A DNA stretch of 32,345 nt from Sphingobium sp. (GCA_023266635.1 JAHFPU010000006.1:1-32345), one strand, 5' to 3'; positions 18,554 through 27,874 are shown, numbered from the stretch's first letter. The notes: a model not told the origin generated them from the letters alone. Made by a program: numbers and translations.

Positions 18554-18693
18554 CGGAAGCTGTTAACCAAAGACCAGAAACAGGAGGGACAGGATTCGCA
18601 AATAGCCACGGATTGCAACGATAGACTAGCGTGAAATCGCAGCATCATGGTTACTGGCCCCGCTAGCAGCGAATTGTTTCATCTTGCAACACG

Positions 18694-20088
18694 TCAAATG
18701 CGCGGCATCCGGTTCCATGCATCGAGGGCCGCGATCTTGTACGCCTCCGCCAAGGTGGGATAGTTGAAGGTGTTCTCAATGAAATAATCGAGCGTTCCGT
18801 GAAGGTTAAGGACTGCCTGGCCGATATGGATCAACTCGGTCGCACCTTCGCCCAGGATGTGGACGCCAAGAAGACGCCGGGTCTTGAGCGAGAAGATCAT
18901 CTTCATAAGCCCTTGATCCAGCCCCATGATATGTCCGCGCGACGTTTCGCGGAAGCGCGCGACGCCGCATTCATATTTAATGCCCTTCTCCCGCACCTCC
19001 TGCTCGCTCATCCCCACGGTCGAGATTTCCGGCACGGCATAGATGCCATAGGGGAAATATTGCGGTGCGGGCGGCATCGGCAGGTTGAAGGCGTGGCAGG
19101 CGGCGATGCGCCCCTGCTCCATCGACGTCGACGCCAAGCTGGGAAAGCCGATGACGTCCCCGGCCGCATAGATATGCGGGACGGATGTCTGGAAGGTGGC
19201 CGGGTCAACGGTCAGGCGGCCGCGCTTGTCGGTCTCCAGCCCGCATGTGTCGAGGCCGAGCGTGGCGGTGGCCCCTACCCGTCCGGCGGCATACAGCAGC
19301 ATCTCGGTGCGGATCGACCGCCCATCCTCCAGCGTGGTGACGACCTTCCCGCTCTCGTCCTTCTCCACAGTCGCCACCGGCGAACCTAGGCGGATGATCA
19401 TCCCCCTGTCTCGCAGCTGGTGAATGAACTCCTCGATGATCTCCCGGTCGATGAAGTCGAGAAAGGTCGTGCGGGGTTCGACCAGTGTGACCGCCACGTC
19501 GAGCGCGCTGAAGATCGTCGCATATTCGATGCCGATGACACCAGCGCCCACGACCGTTAGGCTGCGAGGCACGCGAGGCGCCTCGATCACGGCATCGCTG
19601 TCGAGGATGCATGTGTCGTCGAAGGGAATATCGTCGGGACGGAAGGGCGATGTGCCCACGGCGATCAGGAATTTTTCGGCTTGGACGACCAGTTCGCTCT
19701 CGTCCGGGGAGGTGACCGCGATCCGGTGCGGGTCCAGGAAGCGGGCGAAGCCGGACATTGTCCGCACGCCGTTACGCTGGAACTGGTGCTCCAGAACATC
19801 GACTTCATGCTCTAATGTTTTGGTGAGGCGCGATCCCAGATCGCTGCTGTCGATATCCTTCTTGACCCGATAGGATCGGCCATAGAAGCCGCGCTCGCGC
19901 CAGCCTGAAAGATTCAGCACGGTTTCGCGCAACGTCTTGGACGGGATTGTGCCGGTATGGACGGAAACGCCGCCGACGCGCCTGCGCCCCTCGACCACAA
20001 GGACAGTCTTGCCAAGTTTGGCGGCCTGCACGGCGGCGCGGCGCCCTGCCGGGCCGCTACCGATCACGACGAGATCATATGGCTCCAT
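18694..20088 (-). CDS. sthA: Si-specific NAD(P)(+) transhydrogenase (soluble pyridine nucleotide transhydrogenase)
   Basis: MEPYDLVVIGSGPAGRRAAVQAAKLGKTVLVVE...VGGVSVHTGTIPSKTLRE; GVIGIEYATIFSAL; GGGGGGAA RBS before ATG 20088. Confidence 0.93.
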   Translation of the reverse strand: MEPYDLVVIGSGPAGRRAAVQAAKLGKTVLVVEGRRRVGGVSVHTGTIPSKTLRETVLNLSGWRERGFYGRSYRVKKDIDSSDLGSRLTKTLEHEVDVLEHQFQRNGVRTMSGFARFLDPHRIAVTSPDESELVVQAEKFLIAVGTSPFRPDDIPFDDTCILDSDAVIEAPRVPRSLTVVGAGVIGIEYATIFSALDVAVTLVEPRTTFLDFIDREIIEEFIHQLRDRGMIIRLGSPVATVEKDESGKVVTTLEDGRSIRTEMLLYAAGRVGATATLGLDTCGLETDKRGRLTVDPATFQTSVPHIYAAGDVIGFPSLASTSMEQGRIAACHAFNLPMPPAPQYFPYGIYAVPEISTVGMSEQEVREKGIKYECGVARFRETSRGHIMGLDQGLMKMIFSLKTRRLLGVHILGEGATELIHIGQAVLNLHGTLDYFIENTFNYPTLAEAYKIAALDAWNRMPRI

Positions 20089-20319
20089 GGCTTCCCCCCA
20101 CGCGCCGGCACACGGCGCCTTGTCGGCCACAGACATCCCCTAATATGGTTATCATTATGTGAAACACGCCGGAATGCAACGGAAAGCGGCGGACTTGATC
20201 CTGCGGGCTTGATCGTCCGGGATGGCTTCCGTCGAGCGGCCATCGCCGTTATACCACCTCAGCGCATCGCCACTTGATGCCAAGGTGTTTTATATACATA
20301 TGACACCTAAGGAGATGAT

Positions 20320-21546
20320 ATGGCCTCGACCGCGACGACGACCGAAACGCAAGACGCAATCGAAACGCTGACACTGGACGCGCCGAACCCGGTGCCCACC
20401 GTTACGCCGGAAAAGGCGGCGGGACTGGTGCCGCTGGATGACGGCAAGCGCTCGAAGCTGGACGAGAAGGTCGACGCTTTTGTCGAGGACCTGGTGGCGC
20501 AGGACGCGAACAGCCCCGAATTCGGCATGCGGGTCGATCAGCTCACCAATATGGGCCGCAAGGAAATCGCCGACGCCGCCGGGCATAGCAACCGCTTTCT
20601 CGACCGCCCGGTCCGCGCGATAGATTCCGACAACAGCGTCGGCGCGGACCTCGCCGAACTGCGCCGTACGGTCGAGGATCTGGACCCCGCGAAGCGCGGC
20701 AGCCTGACCGCGCCCCGCAAGCTGTTCGGCATCATCCCGTTCGGCAACAAGATGCGGAATTATTTCGACGGCTACAAAAGCGCGCAGGGCCATATCAACG
20801 GCATCCTTGGCAGCCTCGCGGGCGGCAAGGACACGCTGATCAAGGACAATGCCGCCATCGACGTCGAACGCCAGAATATGTGGGCGTCGATGGGCAAGCT
20901 GGAGCAGATGATCCACATCAGCAAGACGATGGACGCCCGGCTGGAGGCCAAGGCGCTCGAACTGGATTCCTCCGATCCTGCCAAGGCCAAGGCAGTCCGT
21001 GAGACCGCGCTCTTCTACGTCCGGCAGCGCAGCCAGGACTTGCTGACCCAGATGGCGGTGACGGTGCAGGGCTATCTCGCGCTCGATCTGGTCAAGAAGA
21101 ACAATGTCGAGCTGGTGAAGGGCGTCGACCGCGCATCCACCACCACGGTCGCCGCGCTGCGCACCGCCGTCACCGTCGCGCAGGCGCTGGTCGGGCAAAG
21201 GCTGGTGCTGGAGCAGATCACCGCGCTCAACACCACGACCGCGAACATGATCGATTCGACCGGCGAGATGCTCAAGACGCAGACCGCCCAGATCCACGAA
21301 CAGGCGGCCTCCAGCACCATTCCTATCGAAACGCTGCAGCGCGCGTTCCAGAATATCTACGACACGATGGACAGCATCGACACCTTTAAGCTGAAGGCGC
21401 TGGAATCGATGAAGACGACCATCGGCACCCTCTCCAACGAGGTCGAGAAGTCGAAAGGCTATATCGCCCGCGCCGAGGGGCAGGCGCAGTCGCAGCTGAG
21501 CGGCGGATCGGCCAGCAATCCCCTGCTGAGCGCCATCGAGGCATAG
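20320..21546 (+). CDS. toxic anion resistance protein TelA/KlaA/YaaN family
   Basis: 408 aa; MGRKEIADAAGHSNRFLDRPVRAI, LIKDNAAIDVERQNMWASMGKLEQMI, QDLLTQMAVTVQGYLALDLVKKNNVELVKGVDRAS; AAGGAG RBS. Confidence 0.92.
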   Translation: MASTATTTETQDAIETLTLDAPNPVPTVTPEKAAGLVPLDDGKRSKLDEKVDAFVEDLVAQDANSPEFGMRVDQLTNMGRKEIADAAGHSNRFLDRPVRAIDSDNSVGADLAELRRTVEDLDPAKRGSLTAPRKLFGIIPFGNKMRNYFDGYKSAQGHINGILGSLAGGKDTLIKDNAAIDVERQNMWASMGKLEQMIHISKTMDARLEAKALELDSSDPAKAKAVRETALFYVRQRSQDLLTQMAVTVQGYLALDLVKKNNVELVKGVDRASTTTVAALRTAVTVAQALVGQRLVLEQITALNTTTANMIDSTGEMLKTQTAQIHEQAASSTIPIETLQRAFQNIYDTMDSIDTFKLKALESMKTTIGTLSNEVEKSKGYIARAEGQAQSQLSGGSASNPLLSAIEA

Positions 21547-21549
21547 GGG

Positions 21550-22269
21550 ATGGCGCGGTCCGACCAGGTTCTCGCCGACGCAGAGGCGATTCTGCGCCGC
21601 CATAGCGAGCGAGGGCAGAGCCTGTCGACGCGCGCCCGCGCCAGGCGCAACGCCGGGATCATGCGCAAGCTGGGCCGGATCACAGCCGTAGCCTTCGCGA
21701 TCCTGATGGCGGCGATGGTGACCGGCTGGTTCATCCCGCTGGGTGCGAACGGCGTCATGATCGTCCTGGCCGCATTGATCCTGGCGACGCTGTTGGTGGC
21801 GCTCCTTCCTTCAGAGCGGACCGTGAAGGCGACGGCGCTGGCCGAGACCGATCTGAAGGCCCTGCCGCTCCAGACCGAAATCTGGCTCGAAAGCCAGCGC
21901 AAGGCTCTGCCCGCCCCGGCCGTGAAGCTGATCGACAGCATCGGCGTGCGGCTGGAAACGCTGGCGCCGCAGCTAAGCCGCCTCAATCCGCAGGAGCCGG
22001 CAGCGGTGGAGGTGCGCAAGCTCCTGTCCGATCATCTGCCCGAACTGGTCACCGGCTATCAGAGCATCCCCGAACCGCTCCGCCGTGAAGAGCGCAACGG
22101 CCGCGTGCCGGAGCAGCAGCTGATAGACGGCCTGTCCGTCATCAACGGCGAGATCGACCGGATGACGGAACAGCTCGCCAGCGGCGATCTCGACAAGCTC
22201 GCCACGCAGAACCGTTTTCTGGAACTGAAATATCAGGAAGCCAAGGCCCTGGGGGAGCCGGGGCTGTAG
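21550..22269 (+). CDS. XpaC-like (5-bromo-4-chloroindolyl phosphate hydrolysis family) membrane protein
   Basis: Two TM helices then helical C-terminus with QTEIWLESQRKALPAPAVKLIDSIGVRLETLAPQL; immediately downstream of telA, matching the xpaC-yaaN association in Bacillus. Confidence 0.65.
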   Translation: MARSDQVLADAEAILRRHSERGQSLSTRARARRNAGIMRKLGRITAVAFAILMAAMVTGWFIPLGANGVMIVLAALILATLLVALLPSERTVKATALAETDLKALPLQTEIWLESQRKALPAPAVKLIDSIGVRLETLAPQLSRLNPQEPAAVEVRKLLSDHLPELVTGYQSIPEPLRREERNGRVPEQQLIDGLSVINGEIDRMTEQLASGDLDKLATQNRFLELKYQEAKALGEPGL

Positions 22270-22443
22270 CCGTCCCGGAACCGGCCCCTGATCCACCTCA
22301 CCCTCATCCTCGTCGACTTCCTCACCGGCCTCATCGTGGCCGGGGTTTGGGCGCTGCTCGCCATATCGGCGGGCGTCGCCGCGATGGTCGGTCTGGCGGT
22401 CGCGGGGGTCACGGCATTCCGCCGTTGGCGTGGCCGTCAATAG
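22270..22443 (+). other. 57-codon hydrophobic open frame directly following the XpaC-like TAG stop, same frame
   Basis: PSRNRPLIHLTLILVDFLTGLIVAGVWALLAISAGVAAMVGLAVAGVTAFRRWRGRQ*; very high GC3, no upstream ATG. Confidence 0.5.
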
Positions 22444-22470
22444 GGTTAACGACCCTTTATTGCCTTTTTG
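22441..22470 (+). terminator. weak terminator candidate
   Basis: AGGGT taacg ACCCT followed by TTATTGCCTTTTT. Confidence 0.35.
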
Positions 22471-22684
22471 CGGCGAGTTGAGTAAGAAAAGGCCAAGAAC
22501 AAGAATCGCCATGGGCAAAACTGGACAGGTCGCGATGTCCGAATTTGCTGAATTCTCTGAAAATCAGATGCGCGAACTGAAAGAGCCGGCCCCTCCCAGC
22601 CATGCATTTGGCAAAGATCATGGGAAAGCCGGCCGCCGGAAATCGCACCTCGTGCGGTCAACGGCATGAGGGAGGAATGGTCCG

Positions 22685-22873
22685 ATGAATTCAAGCCCAA
22701 CGACAGATATACATCCCGTCGTCAGTGCGCCCGAACAGGTGGACCTGAACTGGAACGAGCAGCTGACTCAGTTCTACAAAGAGCATTCGGACAGCGCGCG
22801 TTTCCTGTTCAAGATCGGCGCGACCTTCGCCTTCATCACCGCAACGATTTCGCTACTGGCCCTGATGGCCTAA
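22685..22873 (+). CDS. small single-TM hypothetical protein
   Basis: 62 aa with C-terminal TM (FLFKIGATFAFITATISLLALMA); GGGAGGA RBS before ATG. Confidence 0.65.
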   Translation: MNSSPTTDIHPVVSAPEQVDLNWNEQLTQFYKEHSDSARFLFKIGATFAFITATISLLALMA

Positions 22874-22878
22874 AAGCT

Positions 22879-22898
22879 GGGGCCTGACGACAGGCCCC
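22879..22898. terminator. bidirectional hairpin between convergent small genes
   Basis: GGGGCCTG acga CAGGCCCC perfect 8-bp stem. Confidence 0.5.
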
Positions 22899-22902
22899 GC
22901 GG

Positions 22903-23088
22903 TCAGATGAATTGCCTGACCGCCATGACGCCCAGAATGACCGACGCCCCCAGCGACAGCCCGCACAGCATATAGCCGACATAGATCAGCACGGGGGGAT
23001 GCGCCCGCTGCAGCTTAACGTTGCGGCTCGCCGCAGACAGGATGAAGCTGGCCAGAAACCCGTAGGTCAGCGCCGCGAATGCCGTCAT
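22903..23088 (-). CDS. small two-TM hypothetical membrane protein
   Basis: MTAFAALTYGFLASFILSAASRNVKLQRAHPPVLIYVGYMLCGLSLGASVILGVMAVRQFI. Confidence 0.65.
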   Translation of the reverse strand: MTAFAALTYGFLASFILSAASRNVKLQRAHPPVLIYVGYMLCGLSLGASVILGVMAVRQFI

Positions 23089-23153
23089 GATCCCTTACCC
23101 CGAAATGCCCGTTCGCAGCCTGTTTTGCCGGGGAAAGATTAGAACATCATTAA

Positions 23154-23786
23154 CTACGCAACCGGTTGGTCGAAATTTCCGCCCAGCTCTTCCCTATGCG
23201 GCCGCTCTTTACGCCGCAGTCGGGCGAACAGCCGGCGCAGCAGCATCAGCGCCACGATCGTCCCCGCGATCATCAGGACCGCGAGCAGCACAGCAAACGC
23301 AGGATGAGCGAACACCGCGAACAGCAGTCCGGCGGACACCACATCCTCCCCCGTCGAGACGACCGCATTGCTGAACGGCTCCGGACTCGCACTCACGACC
23401 GCGCGCGTCCCCGCCTTCGCCGAGTGAGTAAGCAACGTCGCGCCCCCGCCCAGCAGCAGCGTCGCCACCTGCCAGGCCGGATCGCCGGCATCGACGAGCG
23501 CCAGCGCCAGAAGCGCCCCGCCCACCGGCCGCACCAGCGTATGCACCGCGTCCCATACGGTATCGACGATGGCGATCTTGTCCGCCAGAAACTCCGCCAG
23601 CGCGCCCGCCGCCGCGATCCCGATGATCCAGCCATTGGCCAGCACATCGAGCGCGTGCAGATGCTCCGGCATCGCAACCCATCCGAACCGCATCGCCATC
23701 CCCACGGCGAACACGCACAGATATAGCCGCCAGCCCGCCAGCAGACTGACGCTCGCGGCCACGCCCAATATCTGGATGATGTCCAT
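23154..23786 (-). CDS. DUF4126 family membrane protein
   Basis: MDIIQILGVAASVSLLAGWRLYLCVFAVGMAMRFGW...FLADKIAIVDTVWDAVHTLVRPVGGALL. Confidence 0.85.
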   Translation of the reverse strand: MDIIQILGVAASVSLLAGWRLYLCVFAVGMAMRFGWVAMPEHLHALDVLANGWIIGIAAAGALAEFLADKIAIVDTVWDAVHTLVRPVGGALLALALVDAGDPAWQVATLLLGGGATLLTHSAKAGTRAVVSASPEPFSNAVVSTGEDVVSAGLLFAVFAHPAFAVLLAVLMIAGTIVALMLLRRLFARLRRKERPHREELGGNFDQPVA

Positions 23787-23847
23787 CCACGCAGCCTATC
23801 ACGGCGCACGACGGGTCGCCTATGCAAAACGCGCTGGGAGGGAGTGC

Positions 23848-23921
23848 TGGATGCCCCGCGAGGATTCGAACCTCGATTGACGGAGTCAGAGTCCGTAGTC
23901 TTACCATTAGACGACAGGGCA
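23848..23921 (-). tRNA. tRNA-Gln (anticodon CTG), CCA encoded
   Basis: Complement TGCCCTGTCGTCTAATGGTAAGACTACGGACTCTGACTCCGTCAATCGAGGTTCGAATCCTCGCGGGGCATCCA: acceptor, D, ACGGA-CTCTGAC-TCCGT anticodon arm, CGAGG-TTCGAAT-CCTCG T-arm. Confidence 0.93.
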
Positions 23922-24307
23922 TCATGTCCGGCCACAGGCCGAAGCGAAGTGCGCAGATAGGCCCAGTTGTCGGGAGGGTCAAGACCGTTCGCGCGCCATC
24001 CCGGTTACAAAATTATCCGCAAAACCCTCTGGCGACGCGCGCCGGAAATGCGGGACATTCCGGGCGCGCCGCGTCCGTCCGGAGCGCGGACATCTGTACT
24101 TCGGGGCCCATCCTGTCCCGCCTTGGACCGCCCAATCCCGTCAACTTGCGCTTTCCCGATGCCCGGCCTACTCTGTCATCAAGTACCGGCGCCTTCCCGG
24201 CGTGCGGAGAGCATAAGAGTACGGCCTTGGCGCAGCGCAGCAGCCCATCGCCGCAGAATCCCCCGACTGGTCCCATAAAGGGCGGGGGTGCCACTGCGGC
24301 TCCCCCC

Positions 24308-25342
24308 ATGGCCCCTTCCATGGCCCCTCCCATGTCCAAGCCGGCAATGGCAAAGGCGCAGCCCCGATCCGGCTGGGCAGGCCGCAAATCCTACGCCGCG
24401 ATCGACCTTGGCACCAACAATTGCCGGCTGTTGATCGCCCGGCCATCCGCCGACGGTTTCGTGGTCGTCGACGCCTTTTCCCGCATCGTCCGCCTTGGCG
24501 AGGGGCTGGCGGGCTCGGGCCGGATCAGCGACGCGGCGATCGAACGGGCCATCGCTGCGCTCACGATCTGCGCGGAGAAACTCAAGCGCCGCCACGTCAC
24601 CCTCGCCCGCTCCGTCGCGACGGAGGCCTGCCGCCGGGCGAGCAACGGCAATGATTTCATTGAGCGCGTCTATCGCGAAACCGGCATCGCCCTGGATATC
24701 ATCACCGCGCAGGAGGAAGCCCGCCTTGCGGTGCTGGGGTGCCACGCGCTGCTGGAGCCGGGCGACGGCCCAGCCCTCATCTTCGACATTGGCGGCGGCT
24801 CGACCGAGCTTGTGCTGGTCGACACCAGCACGGAAGTGCCCCGGATCCTCGATTGGCAAAGCGCGCCCTGGGGCGTCGTGTCCCTCACCGAAAGCGAGAT
24901 ATTTGACCCCGAAAGCCCTTCGGCGCGCCTGACCGCCTATGCCCGCATGCGCGAGCGCGTGACGGACGCGTTCCAGGCGCTCGCCAGCCGCCTGCCCAGG
25001 GACGCGGATGACATCCGGCTGCTGGGCACGTCGGGGACGGTCACGACCCTCGCCAGCCTTCACTTGGAATTGCCGCGCTATGATCGGCAGGCGATCGACG
25101 GCCTGATCGTCCCGTCGGAGGCGATGCGCGGCATATCGTCCCGCCTCGCGCAGATGTCGATCGCCGAGCGGCGGCAGCTTCCCTGCATCGGCAATGAGCG
25201 GGCCGACCTCGTCGTCGCGGGCTGCGCGATACTGGAGTGCATATTGGATATCTGGCCGGCCAAGAGCTTGGGCGTCGCGGATCGCGGCATCCGCGAGGGC
25301 ATTTTGCGCGGCCTCATGGACCGTGACGGAAACATAAGATGA
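24308..25342 (+). CDS. Ppx/GppA phosphatase family protein
   Basis: YAAIDLGTNNCRLLIARP, TLARSVATEACRRASNG, LIFDIGGGSTELVLVD; four in-frame ATGs (24308, 24320, 24332, 24347) make the start uncertain; ORF-track start at 23822 crosses the tRNA. Confidence 0.9.
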   Translation: MAPSMAPPMSKPAMAKAQPRSGWAGRKSYAAIDLGTNNCRLLIARPSADGFVVVDAFSRIVRLGEGLAGSGRISDAAIERAIAALTICAEKLKRRHVTLARSVATEACRRASNGNDFIERVYRETGIALDIITAQEEARLAVLGCHALLEPGDGPALIFDIGGGSTELVLVDTSTEVPRILDWQSAPWGVVSLTESEIFDPESPSARLTAYARMRERVTDAFQALASRLPRDADDIRLLGTSGTVTTLASLHLELPRYDRQAIDGLIVPSEAMRGISSRLAQMSIAERRQLPCIGNERADLVVAGCAILECILDIWPAKSLGVADRGIREGILRGLMDRDGNIR

Positions 25343-26037
25343 GGGGCGCTGGCGGCCGGGTAAAGGTCAAGACCGGCAAGGGACGCACGGCGCAATCCAA
25401 CCGCTGGCTGGAGCGGCAACTCAACGACCCCTATGTCCGCCGCGCAAAGGCGGAAGGATATCGGAGCCGCGCCGCATACAAGCTCATCGAACTGGACGAG
25501 AAGTTCGCGCTGCTGCGCCGGGCGCGCTATGTGGTCGACCTGGGCGTTGCGCCAGGCGGCTGGGCGCAGGTGGTGCGCAAGGTTGCACCCAAGGCGCAGA
25601 TCGTCGGCATCGACCTGCTGCCGGTCGACGCAATCAATGGCGTGACCCTGCTCCAGATGGATTTCATGGACGACAAGGCGCCGGGCCTGCTGCGCGATGC
25701 ACTCGGCGAAGCGCCTGACCTGGTATTGTCGGATATGGCCGCCAACACCGTGGGCCATGCCCAGACGGACCATCTGCGCACCATGGGGCTGGTCGAGGCT
25801 GCTGCCTGGTTCGCGATCGAAACCCTGCGCCCGGGCGGCACCTTTGTCTCCAAGGCTTTTGCGGGCGGGACCGACACGGAATTGCTGGCGGTGCTCAAGA
25901 AGCATTTCGCGACCGTCAAACATGCCAAGCCCCCCGCCAGCCGAAAAGGCAGCGTGGAATGGTATGTCGTCGCGCAGGGGTTCAAGGGCCGGGGCGATGC
26001 GGATGATGGCGTGGCCGTGAACTCCAGCGAAGACTGA
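25339..26037 (+). CDS. rlmE: 23S rRNA (uridine(2552)-2'-O)-methyltransferase RlmE/FtsJ
   Basis: RSRAAYKLIELDEKFALLRRARYVVDLGVAPGGWAQV...DLVLSDMAANTVGHAQTDH; ATGA overlap with ppx/gppA. Confidence 0.93.
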   Translation: MRGAGGRVKVKTGKGRTAQSNRWLERQLNDPYVRRAKAEGYRSRAAYKLIELDEKFALLRRARYVVDLGVAPGGWAQVVRKVAPKAQIVGIDLLPVDAINGVTLLQMDFMDDKAPGLLRDALGEAPDLVLSDMAANTVGHAQTDHLRTMGLVEAAAWFAIETLRPGGTFVSKAFAGGTDTELLAVLKKHFATVKHAKPPASRKGSVEWYVVAQGFKGRGDADDGVAVNSSED

Positions 26038-26106
26038 TGCGCCCAGCCACGGGCCGAAATCGCACAGGCTGAGGCCTAGGATTTAACTCTACATCCGCTC
26101 GGGCTG

Positions 26107-26134
26107 TTCAAGCGAGACGCGTAGCTCGCTTGAA
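26107..26134. terminator. perfect 10-bp hairpin downstream of rlmE
   Basis: TTCAAGCGAG acgcgtag CTCGCTTGAA; no U-tract. Confidence 0.4.
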
Positions 26135-26196
26135 TGTCGAAGCCCTGCCCTTCTTTGTGGCCTAGAGCGAGATCACATGGGACAGAATCCCCACCG

Positions 26197-26268
26197 CCGT
26201 TCGTGTCGAGCGCAGTCGAGACACCTCAGCGCCGCGCGTGGTCCCTCGACTTCGCTCGGGACGAACGG
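26197..26268. repeat. REP-like inverted repeat
   Basis: CCGTTCGTGTCGAGCGCAGTCGAGACAC ... GTCCCTCGACTTCGCTCGGGACGAACGG, imperfect 28-bp arms; arm related to ends/core of the 4751-4943 element. Confidence 0.7.
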
Positions 26269-26325
26269 ATCAAGGTAGAGGCATCCCGCTATAAAAAAGT
26301 GCGGCCCGAACAAAGCGCAGTCTAC

Positions 26326-26442
<117 letters not shown>

Positions 26443-26484
26443 CGCTTTCGGATGCTCCACCCTAACCCACATCAGCCGAGGAAG

Positions 26485-26850
26485 TCAGGCCTTAACCACC
26501 AACAGCGTATTTTCATATTTCGGATCGGCCGGATCGAAGCTTTCCAGCGCGACGAACCTCTGCCCGGTCATCGCAATATCGTTCAACCCGGACAGCTTGA
26601 ACGTGCCGATCTTTGGCTCGCGCGGCGGCTTGCCGTCGCACTCGATCGTCATGGCGTCGATGAACAACTCATCATGCTTCTTGTAAAGCACATGGGGCGC
26701 CATCAGGAACGACGCCTTGTTGTAAATCGCGGTCAGGCACACCCGGACCTGAATGGCCTGGGCGATAAGATTGGCGGGATCGTCAGGCGCCAGATCAGGC
26801 AGCTGATCTTTGGAGACCTTGATTGATAAGGTTTTTCGATTCTGTTGCAT
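26485..26850 (-). CDS. hypothetical protein (121 aa)
   Basis: MQQNRKTLSIKVSKDQLPDLAPDDPANLIAQAIQVRVCLTAIYNKASFLMAPHVLYKKHDELFIDAMTIECDGKPPREPKIGTFKLSGLNDIAMTGQRFVALESFDPADPKYENTLLVVKA; start 26850 preferred over 27012. Confidence 0.65.
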   Translation of the reverse strand: MQQNRKTLSIKVSKDQLPDLAPDDPANLIAQAIQVRVCLTAIYNKASFLMAPHVLYKKHDELFIDAMTIECDGKPPREPKIGTFKLSGLNDIAMTGQRFVALESFDPADPKYENTLLVVKA

Positions 26851-27104
26851 CGCAACATTGCCCTTATCCTCCTCGGGGCTTGGTGGCAATCCGGGTTCGA
26901 CCAGTAGACAGGTGGCAATACAGGGACTTCCTGCGTTAACGATTTGGAAACCGACGAATGTAGTATCGACATTTTTGCCGTTCGACTGTTTAACAACACA
27001 GGGCCGCTTCAATCGAGCGGAGTCGGAGGGTATGTGTCAGCCACCTTGTTTCGGGGGTCTTACGCGCGACGTGTAAACGCCGAGCGGATGGGGATTTTGG
27101 CGCT

Positions 27105-27539
27105 GTGACCGGCATGAAACATGCCCGATCCGGATCGACGACGGCTCTCAAAATACTCTGTGTCGACGATGAACCGGATGTTCGCGCCGTCCTGGAAATA
27201 TGCTTGAAAATGGACCCGCATATGGACGTGCGCTCTGCCGGATCGGCCAGGGATGCTCTGGAGATGCTCACGCCCAACGGCTGGCTTCCCGACATTGCGC
27301 TTCTGGATATGATGATGCCGGAGATGAACGGATGCGAACTGGCTGCCGCCCTTCGCGCAACCGACCATATCGCTGATGTCGCCATCATTTTCGTCAGTGC
27401 AAACGACCGGCCGTCAGACTTGGACCGATATCGGTCCGTCGGAGCGATAGGCTATATCCGCAAGCCCTTCGATCCCATAACCCTGCCCAAGCTCGTGCGT
27501 GATCACATGTCTGGAGCGGTCACCAGCCTTGCTGAATGA
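27105..27539 (+). CDS. receiver-only (CheY-like) response regulator
   Basis: KILCVDDEPDVRAVLEICLKMD, LPDIALLDMMMPEMNGCELAAAL, VGAIGYIRKPFDPITLP; no output domain. Confidence 0.92.
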   Translation: MTGMKHARSGSTTALKILCVDDEPDVRAVLEICLKMDPHMDVRSAGSARDALEMLTPNGWLPDIALLDMMMPEMNGCELAAALRATDHIADVAIIFVSANDRPSDLDRYRSVGAIGYIRKPFDPITLPKLVRDHMSGAVTSLAE

Positions 27540-27560
27540 CCGCCCGAGACAGATTTCTGC

Positions 27561-27746
27561 CTAGTCGATCGCGTTCTTTATGCCTTTTCCGGCCAGAAGG
27601 CCGAGAACAAGGAAGAGCACGAATATCGCGACAGCGATGAAGAACAATATCTTGGCAATGCCGACGAACGTTCCGGCCGCTCCGCCGAACCCCAAAATCG
27701 CAAGCACGGCTGCGATAACCAGTGAAATAATGGCAAGCCGGATCAT
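27561..27746 (-). CDS. DUF1328 family small membrane protein
   Basis: MIRLAIISLVIAAVLAILGFGGAAGTFVGIAKILFFIAVAIFVLFLVLGLLAGK. Confidence 0.9.
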   Translation of the reverse strand: MIRLAIISLVIAAVLAILGFGGAAGTFVGIAKILFFIAVAIFVLFLVLGLLAGKGIKNAID

Positions 27747-27777
27747 GATGGCACCTCTTGGATATTAGGGTCATCTG

Positions 27778-27803
27778 AACCACTCCAAGCGCGGATTTGT
27801 TCC
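27778..27803 (-). promoter_or_regulatory. EcfG-type promoter candidate (GGAAC-N17-GGTT) for DUF1328 gene
   Basis: Complement GGAAC AAATCCGCGCTTGGAGT GGTT, 32 bp upstream of ATG 27746. Confidence 0.5.
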
Positions 27804-27849
27804 GCAATCGCGCGATGCAAGAGAAAGTTCATAACGCAGATTAGTGCCC

Positions 27850-27874
27850 GGAACGGCCCGTAAAATGGCGCGTT
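27850..27874 (+). promoter_or_regulatory. EcfG-type promoter (GGAAC-N16-CGTT) for transglutaminase-like gene
   Basis: GGAAC GGCCCGTAAAATGGCG CGTT, 62 bp upstream of ATG 27937. Confidence 0.65.

Noticed and set aside
20290-21603. 437-aa minus-strand ORF
   Set aside because: Antisense to telA; shadow composition.
21973-22518. 181-aa minus-strand ORF over the XpaC-like 3' end and hydrophobic frame
   Set aside because: Charged low-complexity shadow; the plus frame has better codon bias and a coherent hydrophobic pattern.
22430-22669. 79-aa plus-strand ORF before the 62-aa membrane protein
   Set aside because: Weak codon bias and overlaps the preceding terminator-like hairpin; a shorter version (from ~22535) cannot be excluded but I cannot support it.
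23822-24307. N-terminal extension of the Ppx/GppA ORF
   Set aside because: Runs through the tRNA-Gln gene and lacks phosphatase homology; real start is one of the ATGs at 24308-24347.
24179-25923. Minus-strand ORFs 24179..25063 and 25078..25923
   Set aside because: Antisense to ppx/gppA and rlmE with clear family motifs on the plus strand.
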